The notes under the pieces: model-generated
Database searches by the model: none
What the model saw: only the letters and a program-made list of their open reading frames with translations
Told to the model about the DNA's origin: nothing
Program-made: the position numbers and the translations under genes
Source: an uncultured Bacilli bacterium
GTDB taxonomy: Bacteria > Bacillota_I > Bacilli_A > RF39 > UBA660
Direction: 5' to 3'
Assembly (NCBI GenBank): GCA_934162445.1
Contig: CAKPIT010000005.1
Coordinates: forward strand, 1-64,000
Length of the DNA stretch: 64,000 nt
Shown here: piece after piece, positions 9,120-17,970 of the stretch
How positions within the stretch are numbered: the first letter of the stretch is position 1
Layout of the letters: each line of letters starts with the position of its first letter

Positions 9120-10124
9120 ATGAAAGATATATATATCCTTGGAATTGAAAGTAGTTGTGATGAGACCAGCTGTGCCATCGTTAAAAATGGTCATGAGAAT
9201 TTAGCTACTTCAACTTCTACCCAAATAGCTATTCATGAAAATTTTGGTGGGGTAGTACCTGAAATAGCAAGTCGTGAACATGTTAAAAACATTACCCTCG
9301 TTATTGCTGATTGTCTAAATAAAGCACAAATGAAAATGGAAGATATAACGGCTATTGCTATAACCTATGGACCGGGTTTAATAGGCAGTCTTTTAATCGG
9401 TGTTGAAGCCGCTAAGACCTTAAGCTTTATCTATAATAAGCCCCTAATACCTATTCATCATATAGCCGGCCATATATATGCCAATAGCCTAGTAGAAGAA
9501 TTAAAATTCCCTTTAATCGCCCTTGTTGTTAGTGGTGGACATACTGAACTTATTAAAATGGAAGATCATTTTAAATTTGAAAAATTAGGTGGTACTTTAG
9601 ATGATGCTATTGGTGAGTGTTATGATAAAGTAGCTCGTGTCATTAGCCTTCCATATCCCGGAGGACCTAAACTAGATAAATTAGCCCATCTTGGCACTCC
9701 TAGTTATAATTTGCCTCTTCCCTTAAATGATAATAGTTACAATTTTTCCTTTAGTGGTCTAAAAAGTGCGGTTATTAACTTAAATCATAAAGAAGAACAA
9801 AAAGGAAATACCCTTAATAAAGAAAACTTGGCTGCCTCATTCCAAACAACAGCTATCAAAAGTATCGTCATGAAAACAGAAAAAGCTCTAGAAAAAGAGC
9901 ATATTAATCACTTAATTGTAGCCGGTGGAGTCGCTGCTAATAGTGGCTTACGGGAAGAATTACAAAAAATGTGTAAAAGAACTAACACCAGTTTATCCAT
10001 TCCACCAATTGAATATTGTACTGATAATGGAGCCATGATCGCCGCGGCCGGCTATTATGCTTATAAATTAGGAAGAAGAGCAGACTTCTATTTAAACAGC
10101 ATCTCAACCACATCTTTAACCTAA
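9120..10124 (+). CDS. tsaD: tRNA N6-adenosine threonylcarbamoyltransferase TsaD
   Basis: TsaD transfers the threonylcarbamoyl group from TC-AMP to A37 of tRNA. ATG 9120 follows GGAAGTGAT, giving 334 residues; an upstream TTG is in frame but lacks a ribosome site. Visible signatures are GIESSCDETSCA at the N-terminus, the metal-binding HxxxH of HHIAGHIYA (H114, H118), VSGGHTEL, and the late GGVAANSGLR and DNGAMIAAAG motifs. It closes the tsa cluster. Confidence 0.96.
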   Translation: MKDIYILGIESSCDETSCAIVKNGHENLATSTSTQIAIHENFGGVVPEIASREHVKNITLVIADCLNKAQMKMEDITAIAITYGPGLIGSLLIGVEAAKTLSFIYNKPLIPIHHIAGHIYANSLVEELKFPLIALVVSGGHTELIKMEDHFKFEKLGGTLDDAIGECYDKVARVISLPYPGGPKLDKLAHLGTPSYNLPLPLNDNSYNFSFSGLKSAVINLNHKEEQKGNTLNKENLAASFQTTAIKSIVMKTEKALEKEHINHLIVAGGVAANSGLREELQKMCKRTNTSLSIPPIEYCTDNGAMIAAAGYYAYKLGRRADFYLNSISTTSLT

Positions 10125-10150
10125 AAAAGAACTATGCGTTCTTTTTTTTC
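10123..10150. terminator. Terminator between tsaD and the ABC permease gene
   Basis: Stem AAAAAAGAAC (10123-10132), loop TATGC, then GTTCTTTTTT (10138-10147) with more T. The A-rich and T-rich ends let it act on both strands; the leftward copy overlaps the end of the permease coding region. Confidence 0.8.
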
Positions 10151-10935
10151 GTTATAAATCTCTCTGTTAAACAAATAAGATAATAGAATAAGAAAGATAA
10201 AACCCCTAAAATAAATATCGAAAGTATGACTAAATTAATATTAAATACCTGTGTTCCATACATAATTAAATATCCTAATCCCTTTTTTGAAACAAGCAGT
10301 TCCCCCATAATAACGCCTATATAACACATACTAACATTAATTTTTAAATTATTTATAATATTAGAAAGATTACTAGGTAAAATAACTTTAAAAAATATTT
10401 GCCATTTACTAGCTCCAAGACTTTTAAGTAAAATAATATAATTTTTATCCGTTTCCTTAAAATTATGATAAATATTAATAATTGATAAGAAAATAGCCAC
10501 CATAAAAGCCATAAAAATAATTGATTTTATACTAGCCCCAACCCAAATAATAATTAAAGGCCCAAGTGCTACTTTGGGAAGTGAATTTAAAACTGTTAAA
10601 TAAGGATCACAAATCTTTGCTAATTTTCTAGAAGACCATAAAAGAGTAGAACTAATTAACGAGATTAAACTTACTAAAAGAAAACTAATAATTGTCTCAT
10701 AAAGTGTAATCCCAATATGCGTTATTAAATCATTTTTAATAAAAAGTGTTACAAATGTTTTTAATACTAAACTAGGACTTGATAATAGAAAAGTGTTTAT
10801 TACCTTAAGTCTCGCTAAAACTTCCCAACTTATAATGAACACTAGTAAAATAATAAGTTGAAAACTAATAACTAAAATTCTTTCTTTTTTTTGTTTCTTT
10901 AAAAACAGTTTATGTTCCATACTATAATTTGACAT
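10132..10935 (-). CDS. ABC transporter permease, SsuC/ThiX type
   Basis: A 267-residue inner component with about six membrane segments and the EAA-type loop near LLKSLGASKWQIFFKVILP, which docks the ATPase. It belongs to the BPD_transp_1 permeases that work with NMT1-type binding proteins (sulfonate, nitrate, thiamine-pyrimidine, riboflavin). It overlaps the ATPase gene by 14 bases and is the last gene of the leftward importer operon. The substrate cannot be read from the sequence. Confidence 0.88.
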   Translation of the reverse strand: MSNYSMEHKLFLKKQKKERILVISFQLIILLVFIISWEVLARLKVINTFLLSSPSLVLKTFVTLFIKNDLITHIGITLYETIISFLLVSLISLISSTLLWSSRKLAKICDPYLTVLNSLPKVALGPLIIIWVGASIKSIIFMAFMVAIFLSIINIYHNFKETDKNYIILLKSLGASKWQIFFKVILPSNLSNIINNLKINVSMCYIGVIMGELLVSKKGLGYLIMYGTQVFNINLVILSIFILGVLSFLFYYLICLTERFITKKKNA

Positions 10936-11677
10936 CTAAATCACTCCAAATCATTTCATAGTATTTATTAAATAATAAACTCCTTCGTCTTTTAAAAGGC
11001 ATTAAGTCCTTATCATACTCTAAATTATATATTTTTTTAACTACACTAGGTCTTTTAGATAACACAATCACTTCATCGGCCATTGATACCGCCTCCCCAA
11101 TATCATGTGTAACCATAATTGCTGTTTTCTTTTCATCTTTAATCATTTTATAAACATCATCACTAAGCATTACTCTTGTCATCGCATCAAGAGAAGAGAA
11201 GGGCTCATCTAAAAGTAAAATATCTGGTTTAATTGCAAGTGTCCTAATTAACGCTGCTCTTTGTCTCATTCCTCCTGATAGACTACTAGGATACTTATAA
11301 ATAAAATCACCAAGGCCATAAGTCTTTAATAGTTTAATCACATAGTTTTTATTCTCTAAAGTAAGTTCCTTTCTAATTTTCAGTCCTAAAAGACAATTAT
11401 CCAAAATGGTTAGCCATGGAAACAAACTATCTTTTTGTAACATATAACCAATTCTAATATCATCTTTAAACCATAAGATTTCGCCATTTGATAATTTATC
11501 CAATTTAGCCAAAATTGATAACAAGGTACTTTTCCCACATCCAGATGGTCCCACAATAGAAATGAATTTACCTTTTTCAATTTCAAAATTAATATTTTTA
11601 ATAGCTTTAATTTCATCATCATTACTTTGATAATTTTTTTCTAAATTAACTACTTTTAGTAATAATTTATTTCTCAT
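10922..11677 (-). CDS. ABC transporter ATP-binding protein, SsuB/ThiZ type
   Basis: A 251-residue ATPase with Walker A GPSGCGKST, a Q-loop around YMLQKDSLFPWL, signature LSGGMRQRAAL, Walker B ILLLDEPFSSLD and H-loop VTHD. This order is that of the nitrate/sulfonate/taurine subfamily. It overlaps the binding-protein gene by 11 bases and the permease gene by 14, so all three are translated from one message. Confidence 0.92.
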   Translation of the reverse strand: MRNKLLLKVVNLEKNYQSNDDEIKAIKNINFEIEKGKFISIVGPSGCGKSTLLSILAKLDKLSNGEILWFKDDIRIGYMLQKDSLFPWLTILDNCLLGLKIRKELTLENKNYVIKLLKTYGLGDFIYKYPSSLSGGMRQRAALIRTLAIKPDILLLDEPFSSLDAMTRVMLSDDVYKMIKDEKKTAIMVTHDIGEAVSMADEVIVLSKRPSVVKKIYNLEYDKDLMPFKRRRSLLFNKYYEMIWSDLDVKL

Positions 11678-12656
11678 ATATCAAATCACTAAAGTTTACT
11701 TTTCCCTTAAGTTCTTTAGCACTAATCATAATTTCTTGTAAATGATCAAATGAATCTTTTTTAAATTCAGTTGTTTTAGGCCAAGCCTCAATACTTTTAT
11801 ATCGTTTAACAACTTTAGTAATATCACTAAGTGAGGTATCTGGGAATTGACTAGCAATTACAGAAGCAATTTCTTTATTTGATTTATTATGCACAAAATT
11901 AAGTCCCTTTTGGATGGCTTTGGTAAATCCATTTATTATATCTTTATTGTTTTTTAAATAGCTATCTTTAGCAAAATAAGAAGTATAAGGAACAACTCCT
12001 CCTAATTCCCCAAGACTAGCCACTACATAACCATATCCTTGTTTTTCAAGCTGTAAAGCATTCGGTTCAAAAAGAGCCACAAAGTCTCCTGTTCCCCCAA
12101 TAAAAGCACTACTCATTGCTGCAAAGGCAATTGATGTATCAATATTAACATCCTTCTTAGGATCGATTTCTTTATCCTTTAATGACCATTCAAGTGTCAT
12201 CTCAGGCATTCCTCCTTTACGACCTCCAATAATAGTTTTACCCTTCAATTGTTTAACATCAAAATTTTTAATTTTTTCTCGTGCTACAATAAAAGATCCA
12301 TCCTTTTGCGTCAATTGGGCAAAAGTTTTAAGATAATCCTTTTCTCCACCTTTGTAAACATAAATAGTTGTTTCACTACCCGCAAAACCAATATCAGCAT
12401 CATTAGAAAGTAATGCTGCACTAACCTTATCGGCTCCATTTGCTAAACTAAGATCAATTTTAATTCCTTCCTCTTCAAAATAACCATTATTAATAGCAAC
12501 ATACATAGGAGCATAGAAAATAGTATGTGCAACTTCAGCCAGTCTAACTGTTTTAAGTTCCTTCTTTTTCTCTTGCCTATTAAAATTAAATAATACAGAA
12601 CAAGCTAAAACAAAGGTAATTACTATTGCTAATGAATAAATAATTTTCTTTTTCAA
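11667..12656 (-). CDS. NMT1/ThiY-like ABC substrate-binding lipoprotein
   Basis: 329 residues. The N-terminus has a lysine-rich start, a hydrophobic stretch and a TFVLAC lipobox-like end, so it is probably lipid-anchored outside the membrane. The mature part matches NMT1/SsuA folds: FYAPMYVAINNGYFEEEGI, GADKVSAALLSNDADIGF, then GKTIIGGRKGGMPEM. It leads the importer operon behind GAAAGGAGG. Relatives bind pyrimidines, sulfonates or riboflavin; no TPP riboswitch is seen upstream, so the ligand stays open. Confidence 0.88.
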   Translation of the reverse strand: MKKKIIYSLAIVITFVLACSVLFNFNRQEKKKELKTVRLAEVAHTIFYAPMYVAINNGYFEEEGIKIDLSLANGADKVSAALLSNDADIGFAGSETTIYVYKGGEKDYLKTFAQLTQKDGSFIVAREKIKNFDVKQLKGKTIIGGRKGGMPEMTLEWSLKDKEIDPKKDVNIDTSIAFAAMSSAFIGGTGDFVALFEPNALQLEKQGYGYVVASLGELGGVVPYTSYFAKDSYLKNNKDIINGFTKAIQKGLNFVHNKSNKEIASVIASQFPDTSLSDITKVVKRYKSIEAWPKTTEFKKDSFDHLQEIMISAKELKGKVNFSDLIYEK

Positions 12657-12720
12657 ACTAAAATCCTCCTTTCAGTTCAAAGTATTATATGTAATTATAT
12701 TTTTTCATGCTACCCTCAAC

Positions 12721-12738
12721 TTTACGAATTTTCGTAAA
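12721..12738. promoter_or_regulatory. Inverted repeat, candidate operator between divergent genes
   Basis: TTTACGAA, a 2-nt spacer, then TTCGTAAA: perfect 8-bp arms between the importer and the XRE regulator. A rightward TATAAT lies at 12775-12780 with TTGTAA at 12753-12758, and leftward TATAAT elements lie at 12699-12694 and 12689-12684. The repeat is well placed to control both directions. Confidence 0.5.
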
Positions 12739-12798
12739 TAATCATAAATTTCTTGTAATATATTTTTAACTAACTATAATATTTTCAGAGGGACTAAT

Positions 12799-13083
12799 AT
12801 GAATAAAGAAGTTTTAACAAAATTAATGAAATTAAAAAAAATTAACAGTTATTATCAATTAGCCAAACATATTGATATTTCTTACACAACTCTTTTAGAT
12901 TTAATAAATGGTAAAGGTGAGCGCCTTAGTAATTTTAAAATTATTGCTACTTATTTTAATGTTCCCTTAACTATATTAGTAGAAGATTTACAATACTTCA
13001 TTGTTATTGATGAAAGTGATAAAGTTAGAAAAATAGCTAAATTGTCTAATAAAAATATAATCTATTACCTAATCAATGACTAA
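12799..13083 (+). CDS. XRE-family helix-turn-helix regulator
   Basis: 94 residues. Residues about 5-60 form a Cro/C1-type helix-turn-helix (LAKHIDISYTTLLDLINGKGERLSNFKIIATYFNVPL). The rest is a short tail without a recognisable ligand domain. It is transcribed divergently from the ABC importer, with an inverted repeat between them, so it may regulate itself and the importer. That link is positional inference. Confidence 0.82.
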   Translation: MNKEVLTKLMKLKKINSYYQLAKHIDISYTTLLDLINGKGERLSNFKIIATYFNVPLTILVEDLQYFIVIDESDKVRKIAKLSNKNIIYYLIND

Positions 13084-13134
13084 AAACTTTTCCCTTATTA
13101 AATAATGTGTTACAATAAAACAAGGAGGGAAAAC

Positions 13135-14145
13135 ATGGGATTTTTTAATAAACTAAAAGATAAATTTACAAAAAAAGAGGCATCTTCATCATCTAGTGAA
13201 GAAAAAAGTATTGAAGTATATGATAAAGGTTTAACTAAGGCTCGTAATAATTTTTCATCTAAATTATTAGATTTAACTAAGCGTCACAGTAAAATTGATG
13301 AGGCTTATTTTGAAGAATTGGAAGAAATTTTAATCATGGCTGATATTGGGGTTAATACCGTTATGAAATTTCTTGATAAACTAAGAAAACGGGTAAAAGA
13401 AGAACATATAAGTGATCCTAATGATTTAAAAGAAATAATTGTTGATGAATTATTTATTATCTATGTTAGTGGCGAAGTTTTATCAACCACTTTAAAAAGA
13501 AGAGAAGAAGATCCAACTGTTTATATGTTTGTTGGTGTTAATGGTGTTGGAAAGACTACTTCAATTGCTAAAATAGCTGCTAAAGAAAAAGCCATGAATC
13601 ATAAAGTACTTTTAATAGCTGGTGATACTTTTAGAGCTGGAGCCAAAGAACAACTAAAAACATGGGCTACTAAACTCGGAGTATCATTTTATGGCAAAGA
13701 TGAAGGAAGTGATCCTTCAAGTGTTATCTATGAAGGACTAGAATATGCCCTTAATAATGATATTGATACTGTTTTAATAGATACCGCCGGACGTCTTCAA
13801 AATAAAAGTAACTTGATGAAAGAATTGGAAAAGATGAATCGTGTTATTACTAAATTAATTAAAGAAGGGCCTACGGAAACTTTATTAGTAATTGATGCTA
13901 CTACTGGTCAAAATGGTATTAGTCAAGCTAAAGCTTTTAAAGAAATTACCAATTTAACCGGTATCATTCTCACTAAATTAGATGGAACCGCTAAAGGGGG
14001 AATAGTCTTAGCTATCAAAGAAGAAGTAAATATTCCAGTTAAATATATTGGACTAGGGGAGACTGCTAATGATTTGCAAGCTTTTGATATTGAAAAATAT
14101 ATTTATAGTCTCTTTAGAAACTTTATGGAGGTAAAAAATGACTAA
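13135..14145 (+). CDS. ftsY: Signal recognition particle receptor FtsY
   Basis: FtsY is the SRP receptor GTPase that brings ribosome-SRP complexes to the membrane. ATG 13135 is chosen for its AAGGAGGG site; an in-frame start at 13105 lacks one. The 336-residue protein has a short lysine-rich N-terminal tail without the long acidic A domain, then NG domains with GVNGVGKTTSIAKIA (G1), DTFRAGAKEQL, DTAGR (G3) and TKLDGTAKGG (G4). It overlaps the next small membrane gene by 8 bases. Confidence 0.95.
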   Translation: MGFFNKLKDKFTKKEASSSSSEEKSIEVYDKGLTKARNNFSSKLLDLTKRHSKIDEAYFEELEEILIMADIGVNTVMKFLDKLRKRVKEEHISDPNDLKEIIVDELFIIYVSGEVLSTTLKRREEDPTVYMFVGVNGVGKTTSIAKIAAKEKAMNHKVLLIAGDTFRAGAKEQLKTWATKLGVSFYGKDEGSDPSSVIYEGLEYALNNDIDTVLIDTAGRLQNKSNLMKELEKMNRVITKLIKEGPTETLLVIDATTGQNGISQAKAFKEITNLTGIILTKLDGTAKGGIVLAIKEEVNIPVKYIGLGETANDLQAFDIEKYIYSLFRNFMEVKND

Positions 14146-14407
14146 GACTAATAGCAAAAAAAATATTGTAACCAAGCTTATGATTATTATCCAGTTAATA
14201 TTAACTATCGCCTTAATTATTTTAGGTATTATTACTATCTTTAAACCAACTTTACTAAGAACCTTTGAAATTGTTTTAGGGATTACGTTAATTGATATTG
14301 GCTTTAATAATCAAATGATTTTCAAAAGAAAAAATTTAACCGTTCTTTATTACATTATTGGTATTGGTTCCTTAATTATTGGTATTTTTCAAATACTAGG
14401 AGGGTAA
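14138..14407 (+). CDS. Small membrane protein of unknown function
   Basis: 89 residues with three hydrophobic segments (about 11-31, 36-52 and 66-86) and a positively charged N-terminus. It is lodged between ftsY and ylxM, overlapping ftsY by 8 bases and ending one base before ylxM begins, so it is co-translated with SRP genes. I recognise no family. Confidence 0.65.
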   Translation: MTKTNSKKNIVTKLMIIIQLILTIALIILGIITIFKPTLLRTFEIVLGITLIDIGFNNQMIFKRKNLTVLYYIIGIGSLIIGIFQILGG

Positions 14408-14408
14408 T

Positions 14409-14708
14409 ATGAAACAGTTATTATACTATACACTTTTATATGATACTTATAGTTCTTTATTAACTTCCAAACAACAATCATATTTTGAAGACTATTACTT
14501 TAAAAACATGTCACTAAGTGAACTTGCTACAAAATATAATGTTACTAGAAATGCTGTTCATAATCATTTAAAGGATACCATAAATAAACTTGAATTTTAT
14601 GAAGAAAACTTGCATTTATCTAAAAAAAATCAGGAATTAGCCCTTCTTTTAGAATTAATAGAAAATGAAGATATCAAAAAGAAGTTACAAGAAATAATTG
14701 ATTTATAA
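14409..14708 (+). CDS. ylxM: SRP-associated regulator YlxM
   Basis: The UPF0122/YlxM family is a small sigma-region-4-like helix-turn-helix protein that in Streptococcus modulates SRP assembly. The 99-residue sequence shows LTSKQQSYFEDYYFKNMSLSELATKYNVTRNAVHNHL, the expected recognition-helix region. In most Firmicutes ylxM precedes ffh; here it follows ftsY, and ffh lies 5 kb downstream. Confidence 0.9.
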   Translation: MKQLLYYTLLYDTYSSLLTSKQQSYFEDYYFKNMSLSELATKYNVTRNAVHNHLKDTINKLEFYEENLHLSKKNQELALLLELIENEDIKKKLQEIIDL

Positions 14709-14725
14709 CTTGTAACTTTTCTTTT
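14682..14725 (+). terminator. Terminator after ylxM
   Basis: AAGTTACAAG (14682-14691) pairs with CTTGTAACTT (14709-14718), followed by TTCTTTTTT. The left arm lies inside the last codons of ylxM. Confidence 0.65.
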
Positions 14726-14765
14726 TTGTCGGTATAATTTAAATAGATTTAAAAGGAGGATATTT

Positions 14766-16712
14766 ATGTTTGATAAAATAATATATATAAGTGATCAAGG
14801 AGCCAGTATTAAATTAAACGAAGATCAAGAAATAGCTATCAATTTAATGAATCTACATTTAATTTTTGAAGATAGTGATAAAACTGTTTTAGGTGAAGTT
14901 GATGACCTTGATGGTAATATTGTTAAAGCCAGATTTCTAGGGGAAATAGTTGATGGCAAACTAATCGGTGGTGTTTTAAGAAAACCATCTCTTGATGCTA
15001 AAATAAGAGTTATTTCTAAAGAAGAAATCCCTTTAATTGTTGGTGAAGATATCAAAGGAAGAATGTCTCTTGGCTATAGTCCCTATTATAATGGTTGTAA
15101 AGTATTTTTAGATGTTAATACATTCTTTAGTAATCATTTTGCAATTTTTGGTAACAATGGTAGTGGTAAAAGTTGTGGAATATCAAGAATTATTCAAAAT
15201 ATGTTTGAAGATAGACGCCTTTTTCCTTATAAAGCTAATATCTTATTATTTGATTCATCTGGTGAATATTACAATGCTTTTAAAGATATAAATACTATCA
15301 ACCCTAACTATAATTATCATTTTATTACTACTAACCAAGCTGAAAAAGATAAAGAATCTCTTCGTTTACCTATATTCTTATTAAATGAAGATGATATTGC
15401 GATTCTTTTACAAGCTAATAATCATTCCCAATTACCAATCATTGAACGCATGTTAAAACTAACTAGAATTTTTGCTAATCATGATATTGATGCTAATAAA
15501 TATAAAAATCATTTAATTGCTAAAGCTATAATGACAATTTTATATAGTAATCAAACTTCTCCTAATAAAAGAAATGAAGTTTTCTCTATTTTAAACAGTT
15601 GTACTACTAATGAATTTAATTTGGAATCTCCTGTTCAAGGAATTGGTTATGTTCGTAAATTTAGAGACTGTTTCTTAATTGATTCGCATGGCCAGTTTTC
15701 TGAAAGTGTTTTATTAACTGAGTATGTTTCTTCTTTTATTCATGATGAATATGATAATTATGAACCAAGCAAAGACTGTTATTATACTCTAGAAGATTTA
15801 GAAAAAGCTTTAAACTTCACTTTAATTAGTGAAGGATGGCTTCATAATGAAAACACTTATGCTGATGCTGTTACTTTAAAAGTTCGTCTTCATGCCTTAA
15901 TAACTTCTCCTAATTCTAATTTCTTTAAATGGGAAAGTGGTAGTTATATTTCTCTTGATAACTATTTATCTAATCTTGTTATTTCAAATGGTAAAAAGTA
16001 TCAAATTGTTAACATAAATTTAGATGATGTTGATGATTCTTTTGCTAAAGTCATCACCAAAATATATTCTCGTCTTTTATTTGTCTTTACTAAAAGTCTA
16101 CCAAATAGAGCTACTATTCCATTTCATATTTTTATTGAAGAAGCCCATAGATATATTCAAAATGATAAGGATAGTTACTTAATTGGTTATAACATTTTTG
16201 AGCGAATTGCCAAAGAAGGCCGTAAATATGGTTTAATCCTCGGTCTAATTTCCCAAAGACCAGTGGAGTTATCAGATACCGTTATTTCACAGTGTTCTAA
16301 CTTCTTAATCTTTAAGATGAATCATCCAACTGATGTTGATTATATAAGAAAAATGGTTCCTAATATTTCTGATGAAATCGTTGAAAAACAAAAAACTTTA
16401 CAATCAGGAACCTGTTTGGCTTTCGGTAGTGCTTTCAAAATTCCTTTAATCGTTAAATTAGATATGCCAAACCCAATTCCATCAAGTGGTAACTGTGATG
16501 TTGTTAAAATTTGGAATGGTGACTTTTTGAATAATCAAGCCCCTGAACCACAGGTCCCAACCCCTGTTATCGAAGAAATACCTAAAAAAGAAGTAGCTAT
16601 GTACCAAGCAGAAATAACTACCCCACAAGAAGAACCAATATCAGAAACGGTTCCTAAAACCGAGGTTGAAAACATAATCAGTCCTATCCCTGAAATAGAT
16701 ACTTTAAATTAA
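14766..16712 (+). CDS. HerA-like (DUF87) DNA-translocase ATPase
   Basis: 648 residues starting behind AAAAGGAGG. An N-terminal HAS-barrel-like region (about 1-110) is followed by Walker A GNNGSGKS at 129-136 and LLFDSSGEYYNAF. Late motifs are HIFIEEAHRYI (Walker B region) and LGLISQRPVELSDTVISQC, typical of HerA/FtsK-like hexameric pumps. The last 80 residues are proline- and glutamate-rich and probably disordered. HerA proteins usually partner with a nuclease such as NurA; none is recognisable nearby, so its role here is unclear. Confidence 0.85.
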   Translation: MFDKIIYISDQGASIKLNEDQEIAINLMNLHLIFEDSDKTVLGEVDDLDGNIVKARFLGEIVDGKLIGGVLRKPSLDAKIRVISKEEIPLIVGEDIKGRMSLGYSPYYNGCKVFLDVNTFFSNHFAIFGNNGSGKSCGISRIIQNMFEDRRLFPYKANILLFDSSGEYYNAFKDINTINPNYNYHFITTNQAEKDKESLRLPIFLLNEDDIAILLQANNHSQLPIIERMLKLTRIFANHDIDANKYKNHLIAKAIMTILYSNQTSPNKRNEVFSILNSCTTNEFNLESPVQGIGYVRKFRDCFLIDSHGQFSESVLLTEYVSSFIHDEYDNYEPSKDCYYTLEDLEKALNFTLISEGWLHNENTYADAVTLKVRLHALITSPNSNFFKWESGSYISLDNYLSNLVISNGKKYQIVNINLDDVDDSFAKVITKIYSRLLFVFTKSLPNRATIPFHIFIEEAHRYIQNDKDSYLIGYNIFERIAKEGRKYGLILGLISQRPVELSDTVISQCSNFLIFKMNHPTDVDYIRKMVPNISDEIVEKQKTLQSGTCLAFGSAFKIPLIVKLDMPNPIPSSGNCDVVKIWNGDFLNNQAPEPQVPTPVIEEIPKKEVAMYQAEITTPQEEPISETVPKTEVENIISPIPEIDTLN

Positions 16713-16714
16713 TA

Positions 16715-16752
16715 AGAAAAGGCACAAATTATTGTAAAAGTGCCTTTTCTTT
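16715..16752 (+). terminator. Terminator after the HerA-like gene
   Basis: An 11-bp stem, AGAAAAGGCAC (16715-16725) with GTGCCTTTTCT (16740-16750), and a T-rich end. Confidence 0.88.
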
Positions 16753-16784
16753 GTTATAATCTAAACTAAAGGAAGGTGTTATTG

Positions 16785-17960
16785 ATGCAGTTTACAAAAT
16801 TATTTGAAAATTCTACTCTTCAAAATATCCTGCATGATAGTTTTACTACCACCAACTTTCTAACTTTTCAAAAAGAAGAAACTACTGATTTTAAAGATAC
16901 TTCATTTTTAATTATCATGGATTTTATCATCAAATATGGAATTATCATCAATGATGATAGTTATAATGACTATTTTATTACCCGTTTACAAACTATTACC
17001 AAAACTTATACCAATTATCAAAGCCTTATTCTTGCTTTTAACAACATTTTAATAGATATAATTGCTAATAAGTTAAAAATAGAAAAGACCAATGAAAAAG
17101 AAATCCTAGATTATATTTATAATGTCTATATTGTTAATGGTTACTGTTTTCATAGTTTCCCTTCAAGTTTAAAGAGTAGAGTAGAAGAAGAAGGCTTAAC
17201 AAGTAAAGTCAACTATAAAGAGATTAAATTATTAAAACAGATCAATTATATTTTTAATAATCATCACTACAAAAATATTATCCCTAAAAACTTAAATAGC
17301 AAATCTAATGCTATTTATATAACAGATTCCCCTTACTTAGCCTACTATTATGCTATTAGAAGTCCTTATTCTTTAGCAAGCTTAACATCATTAAGTAAAT
17401 ATTATAACTATTTAAAAGACTATGATAAAAACGCTTACTATAATAAAGATTACACTGCTTGTAAAGATAACTTAGAGAAATTATGTACTCATGTAAATAT
17501 GACTTTCAAAGAGAAAAGTAGTGTTTTAAAAGCTTTTGATAAAATGTTTAAAACCTTAAAAATAGAAACATCTACTCCGACCATTGCTTTTATTAAAAGA
17601 AAAGATTTAGGAAAAGATTATCTTGAAGATATTGCTAGTATTAAAAAGCTTGTAGGTAAGGAAGATCTTAATATTTTAATTTCTAGAATAACAGATAGTA
17701 AATATACTACCATTAGGCGTTTTACAGATATTCCGTCTCTTGATTTAAAAATAAAAACTTTTCCTAGTTATCAAAGCTTAAAAAAATCTAACCAAGAAGT
17801 TGAAATAAATAAAGAAAGTAAAAAACAAGAAGATTCTCCTATCGAAATAACTACCAACTATTCTTATAGTTATGGAAAAGTTAGTATTCTATTCTTACTA
17901 GGTCTTTTCTTAATTTTTCTAGGCCTAACTATCAGTATCATTTTAAAATATGTATCATAA
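16785..17960 (+). CDS. Tail-anchored protein with a possible ADP-ribosyltransferase-like domain
   Basis: 391 residues from ATG 16785 (GGAAGG 8 bases upstream; the earlier GTG lacks a site). The body is soluble and the only membrane segment is at the C-terminus (about 365-388), so it is probably tail-anchored facing the cytosol. Near the middle NGYCFHSFPSSLKSRVEEEGL and AIYITDSPYLAYYYAIRSP recall the Y-H-S and later strand motifs of ART/RES-type folds. That is a resemblance by eye, not a proven homology. It ends 10 bases before fmt begins. Confidence 0.6.
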   Translation: MQFTKLFENSTLQNILHDSFTTTNFLTFQKEETTDFKDTSFLIIMDFIIKYGIIINDDSYNDYFITRLQTITKTYTNYQSLILAFNNILIDIIANKLKIEKTNEKEILDYIYNVYIVNGYCFHSFPSSLKSRVEEEGLTSKVNYKEIKLLKQINYIFNNHHYKNIIPKNLNSKSNAIYITDSPYLAYYYAIRSPYSLASLTSLSKYYNYLKDYDKNAYYNKDYTACKDNLEKLCTHVNMTFKEKSSVLKAFDKMFKTLKIETSTPTIAFIKRKDLGKDYLEDIASIKKLVGKEDLNILISRITDSKYTTIRRFTDIPSLDLKIKTFPSYQSLKKSNQEVEINKESKKQEDSPIEITTNYSYSYGKVSILFLLGLFLIFLGLTISIILKYVS

Positions 17961-17970
17961 GGAGGTAAAA

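Noticed and set aside
12657..12798. Possible TPP or other riboswitch ahead of the NMT1-type importer
   Set aside because: The region is only about 140 bases and shared with a divergent promoter; the conserved TPP core (CTGAGA) is not present on the relevant strand.
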